DNA of 64,000 nucleotides from Gnetum montanum (taxonomy: Eukaryota > Streptophyta > Gnetopsida > Gnetales > Gnetaceae), in assembly GCA_015680685.1 (NCBI GenBank), contig MNCI01025574.1, forward strand, positions 314,679 to 378,678, written 5' to 3'. The notes below the pieces were generated by a model, which worked only from the letters and a program-made list of their open reading frames with translations, did no database searches and was not told the origin of the DNA. Each line of letters opens with the position of its first letter. Within the stretch, counting starts at the first letter, position 1. This document shows positions 23,599 to 33,969 of the stretch, piece by piece. The position numbers and the translations under genes are program-made.

Positions 23599-24080
23599 TC
23601 CACCTTGCTATGCATGTTGGTAGTCTAGATGGTTTGTAGTCTGTGTTTTCTGTATTGTAGCAAATTCTAGCCATGATTTCCGAACTTTCCTTTTTCGTAC
23701 ATTTTCTTTGTCTTGTCGATCTCAAATTTCAATTTTTCTCTCTGCTGCACAGGTGCTACCTAATCTTCTCCCGGCAGATGAGTGCTACCTAACCACGATA
23801 GTTGAGAATGCATCAATAGTATTTAAAAATCTAATGACAAAATGTTATATCTATTCTTGGATCAATTTACGATAGTACCCATTTTTGATATTTTGGTATA
23901 TTCTTTGAATGAACAAAAATGTACATAGAATTTTTTAATAATGTTGTAGATCTTAGTGTAGCATCGATTATATGCATGATCATCCAAGTATTTGTTTTGG
24001 TAGTGAAACATCCATTTTTTAGGCCATGGTTTTTTAGGAACTATTATTGTGGTGCATCCAATCAAAATTATCATGCTTCA

Positions 24081-24284
24081 GGATTGGTTAATTTCATAAC
24101 TAATAGCATATATTTATAGTTTTCTAGGTTTGGATTGGTTAATTTCATAACTAATAGCATATATTTATAGTTTTCTAGGTTTGGATTGGTTAATTTCATA
24201 ACTAATAGCATATATTTATAGTTTTCTAGGTTTGGATTGGTTAATTTCATAACTAATAGCATATATTTATAGTTTTCTAGGTTT
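24081..24284. repeat. Four perfect 51-bp tandem repeats
   Basis: Units start at 24081, 24132, 24183 and 24234, each beginning GGATTGGTTAATTTCATAAC. I see no difference between copies. The last unit runs directly into the truncated chromovirus pol. Because 51 is a multiple of three, the minus strand is open across them, but this is a by-product of the period. Confidence 0.9.
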
Positions 24285-24900
24285 GGTTGGATATTATCAC
24301 AGGTTCATGGAATACTTCTTTCATCTTTTATATTCTTTAACTCAACTACTAAGGAAGGAGACCACTTTTACTTGGAGTTTAGCTTTCTATATAACATTTA
24401 ATATGCTAAAGCAAAGATTAGTAATTTCTCTAGTGTTAATTTGGCCTATACCAAATTTCCCATATGATATATGTACCAATGTTGTTATCAATGAATTCAG
24501 GTGTGTTCTAATGTAGGATGGGTAGGTGGTAGCTTATGCATCTTTTTAATTAAGGCCTTATAAAACTTTTTATCTAGTGCATGACTTAGAGCTAGGAGTA
24601 GTGATCTTTACTTTAAAGATCTAGTGATACTATCTTTGCGGTGAATGGGTAACTATTTTGACTAATCTTAAAAGTCTTTAGTGTCTTATAAATTAGCCAC
24701 TATGATAGAGGAAATGAGTAGAGCTTCTTAAAATATTGATTTTACCATTTGGTATAGGCCTAATAGCAATAACCAAGAGGCAAATTGATTGAGTAGAGTT
24801 CAAAAAAATTAGTAGTTTGATTGTTTACACAAATTTTCATAATAGTCTATGAGAGAAGAAGTAGTAGGATTCTTAGTGCAGAGAGTTGCAATAGCAAATT
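24285..24900 (+). pseudogene. Chromovirus RT thumb and RNase H relic
   Basis: The open segment 24283-24516 reads GYYHRFMEYFFHLLYSLTQL then LLRKETTFTW, the classic connection between RT and RNase H. RNase H follows with ASFxLRPYKTFYLVHDLELG (24538-24597), and the tail has NNQEANWLSR near 24768, corresponding to the conserved A-D-x-L-S-R with D lost. Multiple stops are present. Confidence 0.85.
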
Positions 24901-26030
24901 CCAATAGATAGACTAGTTATAGTTGATAGTTAGAATGTGTTCTACAGGGATGAATGAATATGTGTTTTACTTGTGTTTCATTCTCAATTGTTGGACAAGG
25001 CACACAAGTAAGTACCAAATGCACTGAAGGAATAATGAGATGTACTAGATTCTTGATGTACATATTGGTAGCCTAGTATGGAAAGGAATGTTGGTGATTA
25101 TGTTTCTTGTTACTTACTGTACCAGCATGTGAAGAAAAAGCTAGAGACCTGGTGATTCATTGTACTTCCATGATATTCCACTATGAAAGTGAGAAGCTAT
25201 TGGAATGACTTTTATTGTTGGGTTGGTTCATACATAAAGAATGCATTATGCTATTTATGTGATTGTGGACTTATTAACAAAGTCAACATACTTTCATGAC
25301 TATAGTGAGTATAGAGAAAATAACCTAGTTGTGTATTACTAATATCATGTAGCTTCATGATGTTTCGAAAAAGATTATTAATGATAGAGATGCCAAATTT
25401 GAATCTTGATTTTGAAGAGCATTCCAGAGGGAGATGGGCACGCAATTGAATGTAAGTACGTGAATTAGATTCTTAAGGATATATTACATGCATGTGCCTT
25501 GTAGTATAGAGACAATTGAGATCAAATGTTGCCTCTTGAGAAGTTTGCATATAATAATAATTATCAAGAAAGTTTACACACAACTCCATATGAGGTGTTG
25601 TAGGATAGGCCATGTAGGGTACTATTGTATTGGGGAACTATTGAGAATAGGTCTATTATGAGCACCAATTTTATGCTACAAACCACTAAGAAAATTCATA
25701 TGATTAGGGATTAATTAAAAGTTATGAAAGATTGACAAGCAACCTATGTTAATTACTATAGGAGACTTTTAGAATTTATGTTTGGTGATCATGTATTTCT
25801 TTGGGTATCAATCCTAGAGGACCTAATTTCGTTTGGATGAAATGTGAAATTGACATCTAGATACATTGGTCCATTCAAGATTTTGAATATGACTGGTGGG
25901 ATGACTTATAGATTGACATTACAATAGTGATTAGTAAGTGTTCATGATATTTTCCATGTGTCTATGCTATGAAGATATGTGTAAAATGAGCAACATGTGA
26001 TAGATTGGTTAGGCGTACAATTGTAACCTC
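24901..26030 (+). pseudogene. Chromovirus integrase relic
   Basis: Core and C-terminal blocks can be followed through frame changes. INDRDAKFE (25377-25403) replaces the S-D-R-D-x-x-F motif and keeps the central D. YNNxYQESLHTTPYEVL-like text follows near 25550, then the GPF block (SRYIGPFKILNMTGGMTYRL, 25856-25915) and SVHDIFHVSMLRRYV at 25936-25980. Stops occur every few dozen codons. Confidence 0.8.
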
Positions 26031-26215
26031 ATGTTACCTATGTAAGGTAGCATTGTAGATCATTGATAAGGTGCTTCAGTGACTTCACAGTAGGAGAGTA
26101 CATATGAAGAAGATGTTGTGGGATAGATACAATACTTAGAAAACTATGTGGAAGGTAAAGACTGATGTGTGGCTAAATATCCAAAGATTTTCTAGAAGGA
26201 AGAATATTGAGTAGG
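26031..26215 (+). pseudogene. Chromodomain-like integrase tail
   Basis: After HVIDWLGVQL (25993-26022), the sequence can be followed as HVTYVR, ILxxKVLQ-like text and TMWKVKTDVW (26143-26172), which parallels the conserved A-T-W-E-x-E-x-x-M block of Tekay-type chromodomains. Such domains are thought to target integration to heterochromatin. The assignment rests on position and this last block. Confidence 0.6.
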
Positions 26216-26221
26216 GAATAG

Positions 26222-28869
26222 TATAACCCCTCATTAAAGGGTTTCATGATATTGTGTTATATATGTTATATATATGCAATTAGACTCAGTTGGATTTATA
26301 GGGATGCATAGTTAGTTATGATATTTTGATAACATATTTTTAGAGATCTTGTGGTCTTATGAATATGGTAATGATATTAATCTTGTTGGATGTGTAATAT
26401 GGTGTTTGTGGTTGGTAGGGTATCAGGGTTGTGGGAGGAGATTGAACACCTACAAGTACAGATGACACATGATGATTATGATGTTTATAATGCATCAACA
26501 TGATGATGATGAGATTATGCATGTTATGAGATGTTATGATGATAGTGTTGTTTGATAGATTATGTTACGATGTTGTGCATATTTAAGTTATAGGACAATA
26601 TGACATGTTTTATTTTGCTTATGTGACTTCTTATATATGTTGTAAATATTATTTAGTGCATATAGGTTTGATTAGTGTTTTGATTAGATGCCATAAGGAT
26701 GGATTATGAAGTGTGGATTCTTAAGATCATAGTTGGGATGGAAAAAATTAAGTTAAATACTTATAAATAATCAAACAAAAATAAATTAAATATAATTTTT
26801 ATAAAATATGTGATATATTTTACTTTATCATTACTTCTCCATTCACATTTTCTTTCACCTAGTTTATGAATGTTAATTTCTTTCATTTCACCATTCTACA
26901 ATTCTTAATAGATTTTTGCGATTTCTAGGAATTTGAAGAAGCTATTTTTGTACAAGATATGATTTGGAAGTCCTGGTTCATGTTCTCGTGAATTCAAAAC
27001 ATCATTAAAGTTTTTCAACGCATTTTTTATAGTGTAAGTTTTGAAAGATTCTTATAATTTGTTGGGTAGTCTTTACCCTTCTCTTATCTTCTAAATTTTG
27101 ATCATAGTGCATATTCATGAGATTTTTTTGGATGTAATAATTAGATCTAAAATTTCAGTTGAAATCACTAAATTGCTTTAATTATTTAATGTTATATGAT
27201 TGAATTTGATATTGTGAAATTGGGTAGTCTAGGGTGAAATCATAGTTAGATGAACTTAGAAATAGTAGAGACTCCATTGCTAGATTCTAAGATACTGTGG
27301 GGATGTATTAGCTATACTATTTTAGAGGTAAATAAGTCATGTAATTGGTTTTTATCATGCTTGAATTAATTATGTTGTTATTTTTATTGTAATTTTTTCA
27401 TGTTATAAGGAATATGAGTCACTTATATGTCATGATGAAGGATTTCTACAATGCAAGTAATTACATCCTATTGACACTAGGGTTTTTTGAATTTTAAAAT
27501 TAAGAGAAATCCATGGCACCCTTGTAGTGTAGTCATGCTAAAGATGTAAATAGGAACACAAGTCATATTCTAGTCGCACTTTGGTCATGTTGATTTTCTA
27601 AATATTTTGGGTTAGCAAAGTATCTATGATGTGAATGTAGTAAAAAAAGAAGTAAGCAGAGGTCATAATGTCATGGTAATGGGATTGCATTGGGAATCAT
27701 TGTCAAATTGATATCTATTAAAAAATTAGTAGAGTGAGCAAGATACAAGTTATATTTCATTCATAGCTAAGATAAGATTTATAATAATTATTAACAAAGT
27801 AAGTAAGGTCTATTGCATTAGTATGCACTACTAGTACATGTATTAGAACAATTATAATTGTAATGCTTAGTGTGCACTTTAAGTATGTATCATTATGAAT
27901 GGAGTTTACTACTTATGTACATGTGGTGTTGTATGTCTAGGTATGCTTCACATTGCTTGTGGGTTTGGTACAATATGTGACATGAGACTAATATGAGGCT
28001 TGCTTATGTTCATGTTAGATTATTATATATGAGTTGTGACTTATGACATTTGGCTATGCTACTAATGTTATGACATATGATGTAATCAATATCAATGATA
28101 ACACATGTAGCACTAGTTACTTATTATCATCATTTTATGACTAGGTATGTTATGACAATTATGATCTTGATGTATTATAAATGTGATATGGATGAGTTGT
28201 GATGATTTGATAGGTGGAGCCAACATGAGGGTATGGGCTGATTGGTGTTGAGGCATCCTACAAGAGTTCAGATGATCCTTACTAGGATACATCAGTGAAG
28301 CTTCTATCTCAAATCTCATCCTAAGGGTATGATAGTATAAGCTAAGCATATGAATGGTGTGAGATCTTAGGGCATTAAAAATGAACATATTTATTATTTA
28401 TAAGGTTAGTGACATGGAACTATAGATGAGACAATAGAAACTAACACTGATAATGGATTAAGTCAAGAAAAACTAATAAAAGACCTATAAGCAGTAATAG
28501 TGATTTGAGTACTCATGTCAATAATATCATGCTTACACTAAGTGCATATGTATATACTATCATAGGGGGCTATGTCAATGTGATTATGCCTTATGAGATT
28601 GTGATCCCTTAGGAGCACTAGTTATCCATGTTACATGTTTAATTATGAATTTGTTTTGATAACTATGATTAAGCCCTAGTTGTGTATACATATGTAGATG
28701 TGCTATATGACGATTAGTTATAATATGCTATCATGATATGTTATGTGTGATGCTTGGTATATGATTTTGGAATTGTATATGTTGTCTTGGATATGGATGG
28801 GACTATGTAATATGATTTTCTCAATACTTTGTATGAGATGTAGTAATCCTATTGTAGATAGCTTAGCCA
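26222..28869 (+). repeat. Probable 3' LTR of the chromovirus, end uncertain
   Basis: It starts TATAACCCCTC right after a purine-rich GAGTAGGGAATAG that may be the polypurine tract. TG to TA at the first two bases would be a simple transition. No second LTR is in the window, so the right border is only bounded by copy C sequence. No coding sequence is seen. Confidence 0.45.
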
Positions 28870-29899
28870 TCCTTGATGTCACACCCTAATCATTCCCTCT
28901 TGGTCCATCCTTCTTCATTCTAGGTACAATGAACACAAAATTAATTTTAAGTTTTAATAATGTCAAGGATATCACTGTAACCTCGAACAAAATCTTTTAT
29001 TTGTAGAATGGATGAGTGGGTGTAATGGGCTTACTATCCACATAATTGCTTACTTGAGACTCGATAACATAGAACACACCTCAACCAACAAGCCACATGA
29101 GTGTTTTATTCATAGATGAGATTACTTATAAAAAATGTCAAAAGACAAAAAGACAAAAAGACAAAAAAGATAAAAAGATGAAACAAGAAATTGAAAAATG
29201 AAAAACTAGAAAACAAAAAGTTGTAAAATTAAAGAAAATAAAAAGTGGTTATTAATCCTACTTGTTATTAGAATGGAGGATATCCCCCATAACTAAACGG
29301 TTGAGGATGGAAAGCATTAATAAATGGAAGGTCATGAAGCTTGCATGTTGGAAATATTGGAACTTGGTCGTGGTTACCCCATTGGGGTTCACACACTTGA
29401 TTATGGTAAGCATAGTGGGGAAATGTATGAGATGTGGTTCCCAAATAACGAGTTGACCCACTATGATATCTAGCACCATAAGGTGTTATGCAAGGATTGG
29501 GATGTTGCCCTCCATGGTTTTTTTCATTGGGCCATACGATTGTTGGAGTGTTAATTGGTGGCCCTGATGAAGTAACATGAGGTGTTAGGTTTGAAGATAA
29601 GGATGCGCCACAGGGTTGGACTTGTGCTCAATTGGAGGATACAATGGCCTTGGAATTGTGTTGTCCCTTTCTAAGGTCATTTCTAAAGAAGGGATGCCTT
29701 CGATGTTGCTAAGGTCTTTCACTGCCATTAGCAATCATAGCATAAGTAACGTTCGTGGGTTGTTGCTGAGGTGTAAACACTTTAGGAACAGTTGGTGGCA
29801 ATGCAGAAGGAGGGAAAGGATGAGAATGTTTATAATTAGGAGAAGTGTGTGGTACATAAGGTGGTGGTTGTGTTGAGGACATGGGTTAATAGTATTGAG
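28870..29899 (-). other. 3' internal region of copy C
   Basis: It contains the TTGATGTCACACCC block (28875), an A-rich tract at 29110-29250 and a CCCCCATAACTAAAC block at 29284, all shared with copies I, D and E. No pol sequence is visible. Confidence 0.6.
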
Positions 29900-31253
29900 G
29901 AGAATAGTAATGCAGTGAGGTAGAGTATGTTGATCTAGCTGGAGAAATAGGATGTTGGACTAGATAAACATTTGGGTTTGGATGATACGAAGGGTGTCTT
30001 TAGTTTAGGGGTGGCTTCCCCCATGACTGGGATTGTTGTCACTATGATCGAACATAGTATCTCTGTATGAACTCTGGGTGTAACGTGTCTCCCCAATGCT
30101 CATCTAAATGTAACAAGATTGGGCATTGGCCCTTGGGATGATCATACAGGCATATGTTGCATTCATACATATGATTGGTAGTTGAGCTCTTATTTTTCTT
30201 ATCCCTTCTTTCTAATTGTCTACTGATACTTTGTCCTACTTCTTGGGTTGTCAAAACTCTATCTCCAATGATATCGATATATTCCCCACACTTTTTATAT
30301 GTCCATTCCAACATCTTATTGATCTTTTCCTTGACTTTTTCTAATGATTGTTGTACAAGAAAAGATGGTTCTTTCTCCTTGTGATAGGTTGATTTCTCCT
30401 TGTTATGATTATGGACCTTTGTTAAGTTGAGACTTTGGTCCCGTTGATGTTTTTCAACACTCTCCCATCTAGCCATTTCTCCTTCTTCTTTTGCTACCTA
30501 CTTAATAAGCTCTTGGACTTGATGGGTTTGTTTTTTGTATAGTTGAGCTTGGGCATACATTCCTAGGGCCTCTCTTGTTGCATCATGAAGCCCATCAATG
30601 ATATGGTACATTAGCCTTTCCTCGGAAAACCCATGGCCCGAAAAGTTGTTTAGTACTACATAATATCTTTCTAAGGCCATGTCCAAGGGTTCATGTTGTG
30701 CTTGTTTCCACTCTTGGATTTGTTTCCTCAAGGCTGACACTCTTGCCTAGGTTTGATATCTTTCATTAAAAATTTCTACCATTGTTGGCCAACATCATCT
30801 TGAATTTGGTTTTAACGATCTATACCATACTTTTGCTTGGCCAACAAGTGTCATAGGGAAGAGCTTGAGTTTTTTCCAAATCTTATAAATGTTATTCCAT
30901 GTACAGGCATCATAGAAGGTTTGTAAATGTTGATGTGGATCTAAGTCATAGCCTCCTGAAAAATTACGGAAGTTGTTTAAATCGAGCCTGGGTAGACGGC
31001 TCTCTTTACGATGCCTACGTGAGATTCGAACAACCTCTTGTATTTGTGTTAGGCTTGTAGTGGCCAGTGGGGGTTCATCGTCATCACATAAGATATGCTT
31101 TCATGCTTTGGGATGATGTTTCTTTCATTTATTTTTATAAGAAACCCCCACCTTGGGTTGCATACTCCAATCTTCATTGTCATATAATCCGTTGGTTATC
31201 CAATGAACTTCCTCACTAGGTGTGGCATTATTGTAATCTTGTAGGAGAGGCAT
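29900..31253 (-). pseudogene. Athila-like gag relic, best-preserved copy (C)
   Basis: The start is the ATG at 31253-31251 (MPLLQDYNN). The core reads LNNFRNFSGGYDLDPHQHLQ near 30980, KLKLFPMTLVGQAKVWYRSL near 30860, then an 80-residue open segment (30498-30740) with SALRKQIQEWKQ, FSEERLMYHIIDGLHDATRE and QVQELIK. This is the Retrotrans_gag pattern. A 144-residue segment (30042-30476) follows with a coiled-coil-like KVKEKINKML stretch. It ends in a zinc-knuckle-like C-x2-C-x3-H-x4-C (CNICLYDHPKGQC near 30148-30110), one residue shorter than the standard spacing. Stops separate the pieces. Confidence 0.85.
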
Positions 31254-31374
31254 GGTTGTGAAAATATGTGTGAATTTATATGTGACTTTTAATAATTATT
31301 TCTTTCTTAAAGATATATCATTAATTCCTTTACAACAACCTTGAATGATATAACTAATCTAGATAACGTGCACC

Positions 31375-31393
31375 ATCCCTGGCAACAGCGCCA
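31375..31393 (-). other. Primer binding site of copy C (tRNA-Asp)
   Basis: On the minus strand it reads TGGCGCTGTTGCCAGGGAT, matching 17 of 19 bases of the complement of the plant tRNA-Asp(GUC) 3' end. One spacer base precedes the LTR. It is the anchor for the PBS assignment of the whole family. Confidence 0.85.
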
Positions 31394-32093
31394 ATGATGA
31401 GTGGTGAGCTACCCCTTCACTAAACCATACGAATATGAGTGTTACACACACAATCTAGTCAAACTCCACAGATAGACTAGTTGTGGCATCTAGACAATTA
31501 GCCTTAGGTCGCAGTTCATTGTCTTCCCACCTGGACTAGTATTAGCTTTCTCATGTATGGTTTAGTCTAGAGTGAGGTGTATGATGTGCTTCTAACCTAA
31601 TGCTACTCCTGAAGGCAATGGAAGAGAATATTAACTAAGCCAAGAGGGAAAGGGTGAGAAAATCTAAACTAGCCTCATTCCTTGATTATCTATACACATC
31701 TTAGACTTCATGCATGACTACCACTGGGATTACCAAGCACAGATCCTAGGTATGCTACTGGGTTACCAAGTAGTCACACTTAAATGCTCGTAATCAAGTC
31801 GTCCTCATTCCACGTTAACAGGAGTTTAAGGGTAAGAGAGAGATTAACTAGGAAAGTAGAAAATAATAATTAATTAAATAATTAAACTAATTGAATGCTT
31901 CAATGATGAATTAATCTCGATATTTATTGCCAGTCATGTGCATGTCCAAGTACGTCACACTCAAATAAAGGATGTCGTACAATTACATTCACCACACTGC
32001 AGGCATACACTTGGAGGAAAAGGGTTGAGAGAAAGAAATTAAAACACTTAAAATAAGAACTAATTACTACTACTAACTCATATATCTACCTCT

Positions 32094-32102
32094 TATTTAT
32101 AG
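32094..32102 (-). promoter_or_regulatory. LTR TATA box of copy C
   Basis: The minus strand reads CTATAAATA, aligned with the TATA boxes of element I. Confidence 0.6.
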
Positions 32103-32117
32103 ATGAGGAGACAAGCT

Positions 32118-32171
32118 GCGATATCGTGTATGCAATATCGCGTCCACGATATTGCGTATGCGATATCGCGG
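32118..32171. repeat. CpG-rich GATATCG inverted/direct repeats in U3
   Basis: GCGATATCG, CAATATCGCG, CGATATTGCG and GCGATATCGCGG occur within 54 bp, each palindromic around GATATC or its variant and separated by GTATGC-like spacers. The tract lies directly upstream of the TATA box on the element strand. No such unit occurs in the U3 of element I or E. Confidence 0.75.
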
Positions 32172-32224
32172 TCGCTCAAAATGTGACTCATCAGGCTATA
32201 ATATTGTGGTGGTGGTGGTGAAGC

Positions 32225-33150
32225 TTATGTTTCATGGAGTTTTTTAGTTTTCCATTCTACTTCTTTTTCCACTTCTACTTCATTTTCTATTTCTTGATCC
32301 TCACCAAGGTCTTTCCTTGGTGCTACAAGTTTCAAGAGTTCAACAAAGGAAGACTTTTGAGCCTTCTTGGGGACATTGTTTGTGTACCTTAGGATTCCAA
32401 TGCATTTGCATAATTTTTGGATTAGGAAAGGTAATGGGAGTGTTGGTTTCATTGCCTTTTTCTCTTTGAACTACCTCTAAATCTCTGTGTAACATAATTG
32501 GGAAAGGTTGGTTGGGTATTTTCCCATTATGATGGAACTTCTCCTGGTTGCATAAGTTGAAATTCTGTTAATCCCCCTGGTTGGGAAGAGATGATACATT
32601 CCTATCTTGAAGTATGTCCTCTCTCCAAGAGTTAATTCATTATATGTTTTCTCATCCTTGTTGTATGCCCATCATAGCCACAGCTTTCTCATGTTAGGTT
32701 CAGATCTTGTAGATAGGTGGGCTAACTTAGCCCTTTCATTTGGCAGGTTTAGAGCTTTAGTAATAGATTTGATTGAGAAAGAGACATTGACTTTGCAAAT
32801 GTTGATAGTGGTGCTTTTGTCTTTTTTGTGCCAAAATTAATATGTTTCACCAAGGTACCACTTGCCACTATCTTAAAGAATAGGCCACAAAGGTGATGCC
32901 TAAAGCTGCATTTGAACCACTTCTAGAGCAAACTCTATAAATGGACCAATGTCCATCTCCATGATGACCATGGTCAACATGGATTTTTCTTGAATTACTT
33001 CAAGGAATTCCATGGACAATGTGAGAAATTTTCCTTGCACAAGAGCTTACGGTTCTGCGGCCTCTCCTTGGACCAACTACCTAGTAACAAGAGTCTCTTA
33101 ATGAATGCCAAAGGATTAGGCTTCTTACTCCTTATGCTCTACCTACTCAC
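32225..33150 (-). pseudogene. Plant transposon-protein relic (Transposase_32-like)
   Basis: Read on the minus strand in one frame with a few stops, the text resembles the 'putative plant transposon protein' domain often found in plant repeats. Landmarks in order are KVNVSFSIKSITKALNLPNE (about 32795), YNELTLGERTYF, YHLFPTRGINRIST (about 32580), IIMGKYPTNLS and LPLPFLIQKLCKCIGI (32390-32440). An open segment at 32225-32452 ends in an acidic, lysine-rich tail. The function of this family is unknown. It lies between Athila-like copies C and D on the same strand. The family name is from recognition of the motif order, not a search. Confidence 0.6.
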
Positions 33151-33544
33151 CTTGTTGGCCTTGACCACCTCATGGGCACTTGGCTGCTCATTGTGAAGGT
33201 TCTCCTTATGCTCCTCTTTTTGGGGCCATTTGCAATCAATCAAAGATCAGATGTTACTAAGGTGTTGTTATTTAGTAATCAAAGGTTTGTACCTTACCCA
33301 TGACTTAGTATTATTAAGTTCATATGATTGCATAGTTAGAAATATTTTTAAAAGCATGCCTAAAATGTGCTTATCTCCTTGTGTGACCTCACACAATTGG
33401 TTCTTTTTTCCTTATATGTGGCTTATAATGATGGTTATGGTCCCTTGGGAGGAGAAATTAAGGTTTCTAGCATTAATTAGATTGATTGTTCATTATAACA
33501 CTTAGGGTTTTTAACACTCTTACCCTTATAATATCCTTCATGTG
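33151..33544. other. Unassigned stretch
   Basis: No family is recognised; the sequence may include the eroded N-terminal part of the preceding relic (minus strand). Confidence 0.35.
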
Positions 33545-33935
33545 ATAGCAAATTTTGGAAAATTACCGCAATTTTCCTATGCAAGTACCCCCCCCCCCCC
33601 CAATAACTAACTTGAACACTCTAGGGTTAAATAGGTTCAAACAGTATAAGAACTAGAGCGATAGAGAGACAAATATCATAAGTTGTAGTTGGTTACGTAG
33701 AGCTCTAAGTCACAAGAGAAAATTTGAAAAAATCCCCTAGTTGCAAATAATGAGAACAAATTTTGGACACCACTAGGGTCATATATATAAGTTTGGTGGA
33801 CTTGATATCGAGTATCAAATGTTGCATCCCACCTAATATTGGGTACTTGATATCAGGGTCCACTAATGTGCATTAATTGAGGGTATTGAGCATGAGAAAT
33901 GAAGCTCTATGATTGGTTGGAAGGTTTTAGGTTAG
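33545..33935 (-). repeat. Probable U3 piece of the 3' LTR of copy D
   Basis: GAGTATCAAATGTTGCATCC (near 33811) and GGGTACTTGATATCAGGG align with the U3 repeats of the element I LTRs. A TATATATAA tract near 33782 is at the expected place. U5 is not recognisable, so this is a truncated LTR at best. A run of 14 C lies at 33588-33601. Confidence 0.45.
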
Positions 33936-33969
33936 GTCCATAGGTCTGGGGTAAGTAGAAAATTAGTTT

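Larger units (their letters stand above)
20900..24080. other. Lower-copy, CpG-containing DNA with short tandem duplications
   Basis: I recognise no gene. Compared with the rest of the window, the stretch has many more CpG pairs (for example near 21190-21280, 22170-22240 and 22530-22650) and no block repeated elsewhere in the window. The longest frames, at 21774-22160 (minus) and 23093-23422 (plus), match no family I know and overlap other frames of similar length. Confidence 0.5.
24285..28869 (+). mobile_element. 5'-truncated Tekay/Del-like chromovirus
   Basis: The fragment starts inside pol at the RT thumb and continues through RNase H, integrase and a chromodomain-like tail, then an LTR start. 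Neither a 5' LTR, gag, protease nor RT palm is present. The pol end and the adjoining LTR-like TATAACCCC (probably once TGTAACCCC) fit the Tekay/Del chromoviruses. The right limit is where Athila-like copy C sequence resumes and is inferred only from that. Confidence 0.7.
28870..32193 (-). mobile_element. Copy C: Athila-like gag-only element, 3' side missing
   Basis: It keeps a 5' LTR (31395-32193), the best tRNA-Asp PBS of the family, a gag relic and about 1 kb of downstream sequence. It breaks off near 28870 against the chromovirus LTR. The order and spacing match element I. No 3' LTR is found on the far side of the chromovirus, so I cannot tell insertion from deletion. Confidence 0.75.
31395..32193 (-). 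repeat. 5' LTR of copy C
   Basis: The LTR is 799 bp, TGATGAG to ACTCATCA, with the family's terminal inversion. It has the conserved CCAAGTACGTCACACTCAA block near 31948-31966 (also in D) and a TATA box at 32094-32102. Confidence 0.8.

Noticed and set aside
24071-24262. Minus-strand frame with a repeated 17-residue peptide
   Set aside because: It is the translation of the 51-bp tandem array, whose period happens to be divisible by three; no start context or family supports a protein.
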